Of a stretch of 64,000 bases of DNA, positions 46,786 to 59,473 are shown in pieces. This stretch comes from Hermodice carunculata. Its lineage: Eukaryota > Annelida > Polychaeta > Eunicida > Amphinomidae. The translations under genes and the position numbers were made by a program. Positions within the stretch are counted from its first letter, which is position 1; each line of letters opens with the position of its first letter. The notes under the pieces were generated by a model. The model searched no databases. It was given only the letters and a program-made list of their open reading frames with translations, and was not told the DNA's origin. Location: NCBI GenBank assembly GCA_964020975.1, contig OZ026612.1:57435669-57499668 (forward strand), read 5' to 3'.

Positions 46786-47070
46786 AAGTCTCACAACAAT
46801 ATGAGTGACATTTTCATAGTAGTGAAAAATAGGGAAAACACACAAACATTTGTGTAACAAAAATCACACTGCCATCTCTTGAACAAATTCAGGTCTAAGA
46901 ATCCCCAGAAATATCAGCCTGCAATTTCAAAGCAATTGCTTTGGCTGTTTCAGAGAATATTTTTAAGATTTTGAAAAAAAAATAAAAATCATAAAAAATC
47001 CAATAGTCGCTGATGCATGACCCTTTAAGATAATTTGGTACCCAAGGTACCTTCAGCTGAGCTTGTAGGA

Positions 47071-49733
47071 TAGGTCTGCATCCAGATCTCAAAAGACACT
47101 TAAATTTCAGCATAATTGTGTAACCTGGGCTTAATTCCATGAATGAGGCTTCAGTCACCTGAGGAAACAATTAAGTGTAGCCCAATAACCCATGTGCGAG
47201 TATACAAGAACAATGGCTTAATTGGTCTGTTAATAGCTGAATACACAAGTCACGTCCCGGTGGTTTTGCCTGATGTCCTGCAAAGGGTGTGTGTATTTTA
47301 CAAAGAAATACACTGGGAATATGTGCATTTTCCCTAAAAACTGCCCACAGAAACCAGGGATACACTGTGTATGAAAAATGCTGAAAAGAATTTTTTTCAG
47401 TCAAACTTAGTGCTTTACATACTTAAATTATGAAATTCCCAGTCAATGGTGGAATACATACTTTATTCCAATTTATCAAAGTTTGCAGGACTTTTTATTG
47501 TGCTTCATGTTCACTCATGCATTTCACGCACATACACTATTCATGGAAGTATCTATCATACTTTGCATTGTATTTTTTGACTATCAAAATCACAACTACA
47601 AGTAATCTATTGCTAGGTTTTGTTTCTGTGCAGAAAGTGAAACTAAGCAATCACTGGAATTTCCAAATGGTTCCCATACAACTGAATCCTTACAACTATA
47701 CATAAGTTGTCAGTGACCTCAGTGTTGTCTCATACTCCTCTGCATATAACACTGCAAATTTACTTTTAAGTTGCAATCAAGTATATGTTTTTAGAAAGTC
47801 AACAAACTTATAATTTGTGCTATGGCACTGTGGTAATGAAACAGTGTTTTCACTGCAATTACAAAATTGTATTTGTGTCTTTTTGTCCAGAACCACTTGC
47901 TGGTAGTCATTACCCTATTATGCCGTCCAAAAACTCTTTACACTCCATAAGCTAACCTGTCACTGTCGAACATGTACAAATAGGGAAGTACTATTGTCAT
48001 CACCAATCTCTGATATAAATTTTCTTTTCAGTTTCCACATTTTCACATATTACACCCATCAAATTTATGGCAAACTGTACAACACACTGCAAATTTTAAT
48101 ATGTGTCCCAAATTTTGAATTTTTGTTGTTGTTTCTGAGATACAGGTGTTTGAAGTTGGAATAACACATCAAAGGAAAGTTACTTTTGTCTGTGGTGACA
48201 AAGCAGCACCATACTGTTGAAATCGGAGACACTCTTCCTGGTGTCATCACTACAAGTACTATGCTTGTTGTGGATTACTAAAAATGTATTGATTTGATGA
48301 AACTATTTTGGAATGAAACCAGTTTCATGAGACCACACATTTCTTTATCTGACTGAAACTAGTTTCCTGAATCTGTGAAACCCGACCTGGGAGATGGTTT
48401 CACTGATATAACCAATACAGGTTCTGCAGAACTGTATGATCGACTGAGTGCAAAGTGATGACGGTTTAATCCTTAAAAATCAGTTTGCTGTTGAGAAACC
48501 TTTTCATTTGATGGTAGAAACTGTGTGAAAGCAGTTTCATGTTGGCTCCAGTCAAAACCAAATTAAGCTACTCATATGCGTATCCATGTGAAACTGTTGC
48601 AGTTCTGAACAGTTTACCATAGCTGTTGTCAAAGCCTCACTCTCCTACTTGGGCCTCACTCTCACCAATGCCCCAGTTCAGGGTGCAGAAGTCTAGGGCT
48701 TGGCAAGACAACGGATGTAGGTTTCCTAGTTCCCATGATCTGAAATCCTCTGCTACAGACTAGTGCCGACTAGCGCCAATTGAACAAGACATGTTTATAT
48801 TCACGCAAACAGAACACTGTTAATGTGCGTTACCAAACCCAGTTTCAAGTGACTCCAATATGCCCCAAGGTTTACCTGGCCCTAGCACTAATATTCCTTG
48901 CCTGATGATGAGGCAAGCACGTCCTATGTTCATTTGTGCTGACATTACCACGAGTGTGTAATTTTTGACAATTAAATGAAGTTGAGGATGAAGGGTACTT
49001 TTTCCTAGGATGTAGTATGTTTGGCAGAGAGAGATCAATCGAGCTCAACATCATCAACCGTGAATGTCTAAATTTCAGGCATCTACGTGACTGAGAAAGT
49101 GCTGTACTTACTTACTTCTGAGGACCACTGTATCAGGTCTGTGGCTGCATTCTGCTTCAAATGCCTTAAGCAGATTATTTGTCACAATTTTGCATTGTGA
49201 TTAAATTTTATTATTATTATTATTTCTATGAGGCTAGAAGCAATTCCCACACGAAATCTTAATATTTACAAACTGACATTTAAAATCAACATTTATAAGT
49301 GAAGTAGGCTTCCTGCTGACACTTCTCTTGTGTGCAACAAATGGACTTGTGCGACATTTTCATGGACTACTATCCAAGCTGTAAATCCATATCTTTTTTT
49401 TAAAACTTGATTTATGTATGTAACTTATGTGTGTCATATGTGACTGATCTCTACTTCAGATTGATGAGGAAGTGTATTTGTGTTGGTGCTATGCCGCCTG
49501 TCATTTCCTTTAATGTATAGATCTGGCCCTAGAGGACATTATGTACTTATACTTGTAGCTTGTAATGCCTAAGTCCCTAGTGGAGATTTTGAGCAAAAAA
49601 TTATTACTTACTATTACCATACAGTTACCATTTCACCTCAATGTGGTCATAATAAGCCATAAACATAACTGCACACATTACTGCCTGATTAACTTGGGCA
49701 TGTGAAAATTGCTATTTATATCAGCACATACCC
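47071..49733. other. No gene supported
   Basis: AT-rich intergenic sequence. 48296-48600 has several GAAAC ... GTTTC half-palindromes (for example TGAAACCAGTTTCA at 48317). A short open frame at 49038-48820 (minus) has a possible donor but no recognisable similarity. Confidence 0.35.
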
Positions 49734-50021
49734 TTTTCATTCCAGTGGTAGCACACTATGCTAATGTGATGATTTGCTGGAACAGACATGGTTTTGGTGG
49801 AGTTTTATTGTAATGATATGTCCTAATTTACAATATCCTAAGCAATTACACTTATTAGAGACTCCATTAAGCATAAAATAAGAACAATGAACCATCTCCT
49901 TTCATCAGAAGCTGTTAATTTTTAAAAAGATGGAAAAATGCTGAATTGTTGATACCCCCCAAGATTAAAAAGTAGGGTGTGTGCTTCGATTAGGGGGTGT
50001 GCTACAATTGGAATGAATACA
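49734..50021. mobile_element. MITE with TTCATTCCAATTGTAG-type ends, copy B
   Basis: Same inverted ends and body as 36269-36556 (GTAGCACACT, TTTGGTGGAGTTTT, CAATGAACC, CATCAGAAGC). Confidence 0.7.
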
Positions 50022-50282
50022 GTATTATCTGACAAAGTATTTGCACATGCATATTCATTTTCATAAGGTCCTCACACCTCTAAAAATGCATAGTAGTATT
50101 TGGCACAGTTCATACTGAAGTTTAACTTTCTTTAAATGTACCAGCCATGATGGAGATCACCACTTTCAGTCCTATTGTTAATTTATGCTGCTTCACACAC
50201 TCACTGGCTCAGTTTTTCTTATAAATATAAATCTACCTATGATTAATAATTGGTCATATTATGGACTTCCTTGAAAAACAGA

Positions 50283-50649
50283 GTTCAGTCTGAAGATTTT
50301 TACTTGCACAATACAATTTCAATATCAGCAATATCCAACTTACAATGCAAAGAGATACTGGACACATGCTTTTTAGCCTCCTCCATACGGCAGGTATATT
50401 TTCAGTTGTTCATTAACTATGTAAGTGTTTAGTTACATATAATTTTATTTTAATGGATGACCATGGGTTCAGTTTGAAGATTTTTACTTGCACAATACAA
50501 TTCCAATATCAGCAATATCCAACTTACAATACAAAGAGATAATGGCCACAAGCTTTTTAGCCTCCTCCATACGGCAGGTGTATTTTCAGTTGTTCATTAA
50601 CTATGTAAGTGTTTAGTTACATATAATTTTATTTAAATGGATGGCCCTG
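50283..50649. repeat. Direct tandem duplication, two ~184-bp copies
   Basis: Copies start at 50283 and 50467 (GTTCAGT-TGAAGATTTTTAC) and differ at only about ten positions, so the duplication is young. It abuts the LINE remnant to its right. Confidence 0.9.
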
Positions 50650-51130
50650 GAAATGTTCATTAAGCTTGAGTTTTTATGAATTTAGCAATTCTACCCACAC
50701 AGCAGTCCAATGTAAATTATTCCAGACTTTTGCCACACAAAGGGTAAACAAGTTCTGCCAATAGTTATGGCCTCTTTCTGCTCTCCACAATTGAAGTTTG
50801 CTGCCATTGTCTTGTGTGTCAGTTTCTCCTATGAGAAGATCTATGGAAATCTGGAGCTGTCTTTGGATTCGTTAGACTAGTCAGCACTTTGTATCAGATC
50901 AACCGAAAGATTTCTGTATGCTAAGGTATACATGGATCCCTAGTAATTGTTTGGTTCATCTTTTTTTCAATTGACAATATAGTTAAAACATGGCAAGGGT
51001 ATGGTCCTGAGGGACTAGTGCGACCGGTTTCGTTTTTCAATTGAGTCAATACCTTTGGCTTTCTACGGTTTCGAAATTGAGTTTGTACACGTTCCAAATG
51101 TGGTCTTATAATTGCTTTATATAAATATTT
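50650..51130 (-). mobile_element. LINE C-terminal remnant (CR1/jockey-like)
   Basis: On the minus strand, in changing frames, it reads IIRPHLERVQTQF, then YTLAYRNLSVDLIQ, then RGHNYWQNLFTLCVAKVWNNL, the usual order of the C-terminal domain of CR1/jockey/RTE-type LINEs. There are multiple frameshifts and stops. About 100 bp between the first and second blocks looks inserted, with TCAATTGAAAAA at both sides. Confidence 0.6.
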
Positions 51131-52140
51131 GGATGAAGTCTTATCCTAGAATTTGAGTTTCTACTATCGTGTGGTACATTTGTCTGGCAACTATACAGAC
51201 ACTTGCTGAACTATTGCACTGACATTTTGATCACACCCCACTTATTGTCTTCCACTATTTACTTGACGAAGTTTAAGACAAAACTGATCAGTTTCCATTT
51301 GTAAATACTAGGTGAAAGGAAATCTTAACGTGTACAACTTCCATATAATATAATACAACGTATCAGTCATCCTAGTTTACAAACACACTCTATACAGGAC
51401 ATGCTTGTGTTGAAATATGTGAATGCGGTGCACTCTTTTACACATGGAAATGGTGAGGCCACTGAAACTGAACTTGAAAGACTGGTCGTCTTACATCAGA
51501 ATCCAATCCAATGTCTCCGAGATTGAATGATGAGGGACTCTGTACTGTTGTCCATTCCAATTTTGTACTGTGGATTCGGGTACACAAAAAGCTTCATCAG
51601 CATATAACACTCTATGACAGTAGGATTATCTTGAATGTCTTGAATCCATAATTATTACCCCTAACTCGCCTGAATTCAGTGCTTGCACAACCACTGGCAA
51701 CGCCTGAGATTGTGTCTCAGACTGAAAACATCCAATGATCCAGTTTAGGAAGTTGAACAAAATTAAATATTTTTTAAACATTTTATATCAAAAAGTAACA
51801 ATCTTTTAGTTACCTGTGGCACGCTATGCCCTATATGCAAAACTACATGTGGTTGTTTTGTTCAGTTTCTGAACAAATTCACATTTTTTGCAAGTCCGGC
51901 AGCAGCTATTCGCCAAAATCACCTGTTGTCGCTCACTTGGCCGTGCTCGTCTGCGTTTGTTTACAAACATACAGACAGTACACCTGTTTTGATTGGTACC
52001 CATGGTCAAGGTCAATTTGCCAAACGCATCCAAAAGACAACACTTTGACAACAAACCATTGTCTAAACTCGTGTACATGGATAATCTACTGCAATGAATT
52101 AATTAAAGTGGTCATTAATATAATTAAATTTACCTGAATA
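51131..52140. other. No gene supported upstream of PPP1R2
   Basis: A minus-strand open frame at 52078-51824 has paired Cys (RCTVC ... CCRTCKKC) but no family I recognise. Otherwise nothing is seen. Confidence 0.3.
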
Positions 52141-52249
52141 CAGTAATAATACAGAACACGGCAAAAGTTTACATTATTTATCAACCAATCACAAAGTATT
52201 TTATAAGTTACTTTGGTTTCATATCCTGAGGTTCGCGAATCGACGAAAG

Positions 52250-52261
52250 TGCGCATGCGTC
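52250..52261. promoter_or_regulatory. NRF1-type site in the PPP1R2 promoter
   Basis: TGCGCATGCGTC fits the palindromic NRF1 consensus (YGCGCAYGCGCR) except near its edge. It lies ~16 bp before the PPP1R2 start codon in a locally CpG-rich patch, as is usual for TATA-less housekeeping promoters. Confidence 0.6.
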
Positions 52262-52276
52262 ACTCAGACCGTCAAC

Positions 52277-52344
52277 ATGGCAGCCGGGCAGAAGCCGTTG
52301 AAAGGAATCTTAAAAAGTTCTTCGAGTTTTGACACTCCTCCAGA
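52277..52344 (+). CDS. PPP1R2: PPP1R2 (protein phosphatase inhibitor 2), first coding exon
   Basis: Reads MAAGQKPLKGILKSSSSFDT then PP before a GTAAGT donor at 52345. The MAA start and the (I/L)KGILK motif are the signature of inhibitor-2, where KGILK docks on the PP1 catalytic subunit. The exon is 68 nt, so the next exon must begin with the last base of a split codon. I did not find the following SQKWDEMNI-type exon before the window ends; it probably lies beyond. The 11.6 kb of intron seen here holds a LINE remnant and the second DIRS fossil. The short conserved block and the clean donor make the call good but not absolute. Confidence 0.8.
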
Positions 52345-54924
52345 GTAAGTAAAGTTTTTGCAAGCTTCTAGTCTATGAAACTTGTAAGACTCAATGCAGA
52401 GAAGCATATGCAATGCCAATGTATGTGCAATGTCAATCAAATTCCATGTGTAATAGTTTCGGACTGGCCTTCGTGCACACCAACCACTTTGACTTCACAT
52501 TGATTGGTACAGCCACACACTGACTGGTGTACACATTATGAGACGCGTGCATCTTCTGATATCATAATTTATCAGTTACAGAAGGTGTTGACTGAGGGGT
52601 CATAAGCCCTGTTGGTTGTTTGCTCATGTTAAGATCTGGGAAAATCTGTAATCATATGCAGATATACAAATTCGGCACGGGATTTGTGGTCGTGTCTGCA
52701 AAGACGTGATCAAGATTGTGACATACATGTCTGGAATCTGGATGCACTGTATGCATACATGTCACATGATACAACCACATGTGTACGTATATGCTGTCTG
52801 CATGGCTTAATGTAAATTGTCACTGCCCACCGATCAAGTCTTAAATCTCAAGTTAAGACGGAGCTTCTTTAGAATCCAACCTTATCGGGGCAAATGGAAT
52901 AAAGCACAATTTAATAATGTATCCCTTTCTCAGTTGAGAGAGTGCACAACTGAGTGCAGGGTTTCACCATGGTCATGCAGGAGTATTCCTCAATGGTTTC
53001 TGCCTTGAACCAACGCTGAATGTGTAAAATAACACTGACGACCACGTTGAGTAAGTTCTTTAAATTGTTGTCACATTTATGTACTGTTCAACTGTGTGGA
53101 AATCTAGTGACCTCGTGGCTTCTCCGGAGTCTACCTCACCGACACTGCTTAACATGCTTAAATACTAAAGACTAAAATCTTCTGCAAGAACCTGAATTGC
53201 CAGAACAGACAAACTTGGACACAACAGTTTCACTACAGAAAACCTGCACTGTATTCCAAATAATGGCCAACCATATTAAAAGATAGACCCATAACAAAAA
53301 ACAAAGCAGTGAAATGTTTCACTTCTGAAAAGGTGGACTGTATTCCAAAGAATGGCCGGCCAGAACAAAAGATGATCCCATGGGCAATGACCAAATGATG
53401 AGCAGTGAAAGAACATATCAGAGATATGTTAATATGATGAACTTACACTTATAATGGTGGTATAAACAAATCAGGCCCATGCACAAGATTACAGTTAGGC
53501 AAAGTGCCATTTAGGCAAAATGTAAATATCATGGTGTGACATTACGACAGAAGTATATGCAACAAATCAGGGAATCAGTTTTTCCCATTGTCTTTTTCTT
53601 GAAACCCAATTTTAGGAATACAGTTGTCAAAACTATACATGGTGGGTTTGTTTGTTGCTTCGTGAAGCACTAAAATTCAGCATTTTCCCACATTTCCAAC
53701 TTTCATCATGGCCCAAGGTGGATCAAAGAACTTGCTGTTCAAAACCTTCAATATAATTTTTGACCACTCACAGTAAACCAGCACTTTTTCTTTGTGGCTA
53801 TTCTTACACAATGAACAGCTTAACAAAGCTGGCCAGACTGCAGTTTACTGGTAATTGTTTACTGAGAAATGGCAAGGGTCGAAATTAGGGGTAGCATTGG
53901 CAGCATTTGCTACCAACTTTTATAATCTGCTAGCTATAGTTGTTGTGTGGTAGCAAACCTTTGCTGCCCAAATTTTGCGGGTCAAAATCACAAATTCAGT
54001 TTCTGTCAAAAAGTGTCTCAGTGTGCATCAATTTGCATGCTTAATTTCAATATTTTCGGGGGGGGGGGGTGCCTCCTCATACCCCAGGTGGGCGCTCGCC
54101 AAACCCTCCTGATTTGCTACCAAAATTAAACTTGGAAGCAAACCCTTGCTACTGGTTAAAATCAGTTAATTTCTTCCCCTGAATGGTTGCCGTGATCATG
54201 CAGTCATGGTCACAAAACCAACTTCAGATTCTTGCACCATCATAAGGTCCAACTCAGCAAAATATCATGACTGACCAAGGCCATTTACTGTTTCATTATG
54301 TGCAAGGTCACCTATATAAGCAGCATTCCATTGAAAATTCCACAGGATTTGGCAAGGTATATGATGTCTCCAATTTGTGATTTTGATGTAATGTTTGCTT
54401 GCCCATGTGTTACATTCATCAAAATTATTTGTCACCATTAAGTCATTTTGCCATTTGTAACCTTTACCATTTTGCCATGCTTTGCAAAAGACATACATGT
54501 ATTCACCTCTTCTTATTTAAACATGATCATGTGAGGAATAAATGTATGAGCATTTTTTCATTAATATTGGAAGAAAAATTGTGTGATATTAGTCATAACA
54601 TTTTCATGGTAATGTAATGGCAAGTCATATTCCAGCTGTGTGCACAGAAACGAGGGCTTAGATTAGGTGGTTTGCCTGTGAGGAATATAGAAAAAAAGAT
54701 GCTTTGTAATGAGGGCAGACTACTACCATTAAATATGCCAGTGGTCCAATTAAAGCTGACTTTAGACTACAGTACAATCAAACCTTCTTTAAGCTGCTAC
54801 TAAATCTGACAAACTCTGGAAGAAAACAGATTAACAGCACATTAGTGACATTCTTTATAGTATCCATGTAAATGTTGGTGAAGATACAGACAATGATACC
54901 TTGACCACCCATCAATAAGTACTG
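52345..54924. other. PPP1R2 intron 1, first part
   Basis: No further exon is recognised. 53880-54150 has repeated 'tttgctacca' motifs similar in style to 38720-38930. There is a poly-G run at 54058-54069. Confidence 0.45.
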
Positions 54925-55330
54925 TTGGATTTTTCAACCACTTTTGAGAGCATGCCTCATTATTTACATGTATTCAAGTTGGTGCAATATGGTATTTCAC
55001 CACCAGCAGCAGATCTCATCAAAAGTTACTAACTCAGTTTTAAAACTGTCAAAATTGATAATATCAGTAGCTCCAGGCTAGGACTTACTAGAGGAGTGCC
55101 CCAGGGATCCACCATAGTTCCCTTGTTATTCAGTATTTTTATGAATGATACCAGCTACTCCATCACATATAAATTGTAGAACTATGCAGATGAGAACACC
55201 ATAAGTCATTCTGCTGACACTCCAGAAGGTGTTTGACAACACAAGAGAGGCAATGTCATATACATTTGACTAGGGCCTAGTTTGAACAGTACTACTTGAA
55301 TGCAAATCCCCACAAGTTTCTGGGTATTTT
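54925..55330 (+). mobile_element. LINE reverse transcriptase remnant (jockey/CR1-like)
   Basis: The plus strand reads LDFSTTFESMPHYL, KLVQYGISPPAADLIKSY, then SRLGLTRGVPQGSTIVPLLF, SIFMND and NYADENT, matching RT blocks A (usually DFSKAFDSVPH), B (GVPQGSILGPLLF) and C (YADDT). The YADD box reads YADE, and several stops and frameshifts are present. It is a dead, 5'- and 3'-truncated copy inside the PPP1R2 intron. Confidence 0.8.
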
Positions 55331-55609
55331 TTTTTCTGATAATTTAACTAATGATTAACTGGTCCTGAGAGTGCCAGTTTATCTGGGATACAAATTTATT
55401 CACACAAAAAAAAAGGTAAACGCATTTCAAATCTCTACATGAAAACCTCGAGACAAGTTAATGTGCTTAAGTGTTGAAGTCATATACATGGTATTGAATA
55501 TCCAAAACAAACTCTGCAAATCATTTGTTCGTTTGAACATTCTTTAATGTCCTAATTAATGACATTTTTGTAATCAGAAGGATTAAAACAAACCTGACCA
55601 GGGTGATCC

Positions 55610-55920
55610 TATTGTCTGGGACAAGTGAAATCCTTTCCAGGACAAGTGACTTTCAAACGTCACTTGTCTCATGGATAAGTAATTTTTATGGACATAATTC
55701 AAAATCTTTTATGTTTCAAATGTAGTTGGCATAACAGACACATAAACTCACTATATGACATAATGGTTTCCATTAAAACATGCGATTTAAAACCAAAACT
55801 TAGGTACACTTCATTAGCACTTGTAAGTGATATTATGAGGGAGGACAAGTGAAAATTGTGTATCACTTGTCCTACAGACAAGTGGTTTGAAAACAAATTT
55901 TCGTGCCCGGTTGAGAAAAC
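55610..55920. repeat. Short palindromic repeat cluster (GACAAGTG / CACTTGTC)
   Basis: GGACAAGTGA and TCACTTGTC recur in both orientations at 55618, 55639, 55661, 55843 and 55862. Possibly an eroded MITE. Confidence 0.45.
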
Positions 55921-57784
55921 ACATGAGAGGCCTTTACACTTTGTTTTCAATGACACTAGCTTGCAGTACAAAGATCTGCTACAAAGCTAATGTGTGTACT
56001 GTAAAGGTACTTTATTATTGAAGTTTACAAGATTATTCTTCATATAAGCCCAGTAGTTCTATGGAATATTGTTACAATTGAATGAAGCTCCTGGTGTCCT
56101 CCTGGGAGAAATAATCCTTGAGCTGCTCAAGGTCAATACCATATATTATGGCAAACAGTCCTGTAGGTATTAAAACATCTGCCAAATGACATAAAACAGA
56201 GTGCTGCTTAGCATTTCTAAGTCATATATTTATTAATGTAAAGCAGTTTGCTGCTGTGACTGGTCACTCTGCAATTTTAAGTATATTTTTGGTGGTGTTG
56301 TTAACTCATATTTCTTTAAAGTGATATTGTCACATTTGTTGTATAATTATAGGTGAGCTGTTACAACTTTATTTATGTTTGTGTCTCAGGGCGCTACAAT
56401 TTGCATGTCTGCTAGCCTGGGACAAGTCAAAATTGAACAAGGGAAAGTTAACTTCTCAAAGTGCTAGCCCTGGGGACAACCAGAAGTTTGGATTTTCTAA
56501 TCAGGATTTATTTAGATTGGCGAGCAGGTTGGATCAGGGGCTAGTGAGACCCCAGAACTACTAGCCCTGAGGGCAACAGGAGAAAAGAATTTTAGAGCAC
56601 TGCGTCTTGTATGTAAGTTGGATAACTGTGGGTATATAATGGCATGCAACTGACTGTTTTTCACATTTTACATTGGTGCTTTTGATTTTTCATTATCATT
56701 TTTTAATCAGTTTGGTTGTATTTTCCACAACCTGGTGGCCTCTCACTAATGGATCTATAGCTTTATCCAGCAGGACAAAATGTTGAATAAACTGGTCACT
56801 TTTACAGCCTTGATGCCCAAACCAATCATATGAACATCTGAAATAATTCATGCAATTGTTTTTTGGTATAATTTACAAAGATGTGACAGTCAGGTAAATG
56901 GAGGTGTAATAATTAATTTTAGATTAATAGATTTTGTATTCATGAGCAATATCAGATATAACATGGGAAGTGAAATGATTCTGTGTGTAGCAGTTTTCAA
57001 GTTATTATGTTGCAGTAATAAGAACACAATAACATGTTCATGTAATTGTACAATCCCACACAATGCAGCTATGAGCATGTGGGACTGACTGCCAAGACCA
57101 TGAAGACTAAAAAAAAAGGTTTCTTACGGGGAATGCCTGAACAACCATATTTTTGTGACTTTTTAACCGCCTTCCTCCCCATGCTGTGTGAATGCAGATT
57201 GTCAACCCATTCTTCAATTAGGACTAAAGAAGGAGTTATCCTTAATATAGACAGAGAATCAGTTACTTTATCCATGATGTCAGCGATTCATGGAGCTATC
57301 TGAAAGGGGCATATGGAGTGATAGGTCCCATCTGTAGAACCTGAAAAATACAGAAACCAATGATATTGTGGCCACCAGGCTCCAGTTTGGACAGTGCTAT
57401 TCTCAGTGTTTTGTACTGGGCCATCCAGACAACTGTGTTTAGGGACCACTACTGCCATTAGCCAAATGCTAATGTTTAATTCATTTGGATGAAGAAATTT
57501 GCAAATGGCTAATCTATTTTTAACATGAAGTATATAATTCTTCAGTGATTACTGTTTATTTCCCAATTTGGCTATAAATTTTGAAGGCCTTAATCTGCCC
57601 GTGACAATGTTGATCATGCCTTTCACACAGAAAGTACTCCCATTGAACCATTCCTCTTTTAAGGGTAGGAATATGCCCCGTTTTACATGTGTATTTCCCG
57701 TTTTCTACTAAATTTTAGCTAATGAAGGTCGTACCACAGTCAAAAATGTTTAAATGGGAAATTTTTAATAATAACTGTATAGTA
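55921..57784. other. PPP1R2 intron 1, second part
   Basis: No exon is recognised. 56390-56590 has repeated 'ctagccctg-gg' motifs of unknown nature. Confidence 0.4.
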
Positions 57785-58392
57785 TACTTACCTCTCAACC
57801 ACCGTTGCCTAGACCTCTGTGTCTGGGTATAACACCCAAGAAAATCGAGCTGAGTTCACTCACTTGATTGTTCCAAAAATCTGATAGTGTCTTGACGCCA
57901 TCTGTCAATAGATCTTATGCTCGCGACACAGCGCATGCGCCAAATTTTTTTGACGCGAAGTGCATTGTGGACTTATTTGTAGTATGCGAGCAGTTATGGC
58001 AATACCTGTGTCGACTGTGAAATTACACATGTAGCCATGAGAAGTTTAATTTGTTATTTAGCTGTGTGCTTTTCAACTTATTCCTATGGCAAACAATGTA
58101 AATTTTATCCCTTGCCAACAAATAAAAACTGGGAAAACAATGGATAAGAAGAATTCCTGTCCTGGAAAGGACTGAAAATTGTGTAAATTCGTGCCCATGA
58201 CCTCGTCATACAACGTTTGCCGTGTAACTTTGAATGATGACATTTGCACATTGCGATCAGTCTATACAGTTTAGTCTAAATATAACCATTCCTACTGGGT
58301 AACCCTGTCATCTGAATCATATTCCTTTAGGAACCAAATCGGATTGTGTGTTTTGCAACCAACGTGTAAACACTATGGCCAATGATAAAAGA

Positions 58393-58427
<35 letters not shown>

Positions 58428-58428
58428 T

Positions 58429-58508
<80 letters not shown>
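58393..58508. repeat. (GATA)n microsatellite
   Basis: About 29 ATAG units with one interruption. The minus-strand reading gives a meaningless Ser-Ile-Tyr-Leu open frame. Confidence 0.95.
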
Positions 58509-59436
58509 GTTAGTAGTTAAACGAGCGAAAGAACAAAAGAAAAAGTAAAGAAAGAAAAAAGAAAGAAAGAAAGAAAGATTACGCTCCCTAAAATAAATTT
58601 TCCTTCCTTTATTACTGATTTTTAAAGATAAATACAGGTTGTTTTTCGAGCAAAGTTGTTTCAAAACTAAGGTATTCTTCTACAAACTTTGATTTCGGAA
58701 TAATCTGGGTCAGATATGAAAATAGGAAATGTTCAACTTTCATAACGCAATGTCATACATGAAAACAGGGACGTGTTCATCTGTAGCAGAAATTAATCAG
58801 ATTGATAAGTTCAGATTTTGCTCTTCCACATTTGTCATATTCAGTTCGACAACCCATGGTAGTCATCTAGAAGTAATGTGGACAATCCTGTATAGATACA
58901 TATGTTTAAACCTATGAGGTGAGTTTTCTTAATCATAACCGAAAAAATAATCATTTTAACGTTTAAAACTACAGACAATTTTACCATGCGCTCCTCAACT
59001 AACAACCCGTGTGTTGTTTCTTGGCGTGTTGTTTTCACAAATAGTTTTTTAAAGCAACCAGTACTTGTGCTAATCTCGTAAACTCTTTCATAGCTTAAGC
59101 ACCAGGTGATTAATTTTATGCAAACATCGTTAACACAAAGAAAGGCCAAGTACTTAACACGTACTAATGGTTTCAGCAAGCACACTTTGAAGACTTAGGA
59201 GCCAAATTCCATGTCGCTAACACGTTGTTTTCCCATTTTGAGTCGGTATTTTTAGGGTAATTGCGTGAAATAAAAAGAATTACTGAAATAATACACATGT
59301 ACATTGCAAAGATGTGCAACACGCTTAAATGTACAAAGTTGCATCGATATCCGCACAAGGGATGGGTTCGTATAGGCATTGCCTGCTCCCCACTCGCACA
59401 TGTATTTTGAGAAATAAAATACGTTTAGACCAAGAG

Positions 59437-59439
<3 letters not shown>

Positions 59440-59470
<31 letters not shown>
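59440..59470. repeat. (CA)n microsatellite
   Basis: About 15 CA units. Confidence 0.95.

Positions 59471-59473
<3 letters not shown>

Noticed and set aside
48820-49057. Possible single minus-strand exon with a GTAAAC donor
   Set aside because: No similarity recognised and no partner exon found.
51018-51032. Second hammerhead-like motif (CGAAACCGGTCGC on the minus strand)
   Set aside because: It shares about 14 nt with the 30.8-kb ribozyme but lacks the CTGATGA core and a convincing stem II, and it lies inside a LINE remnant. Chance similarity is possible.
51824-52137. Divergent gene upstream of PPP1R2 (Cys-pair open frame on the minus strand)
   Set aside because: Paired cysteines alone are weak evidence. 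No known zinc-finger spacing fits and the opposite strand is open too.
58317-58664. 115-codon minus-strand open frame
   Set aside because: Most of it is the translated (GATA)n microsatellite.
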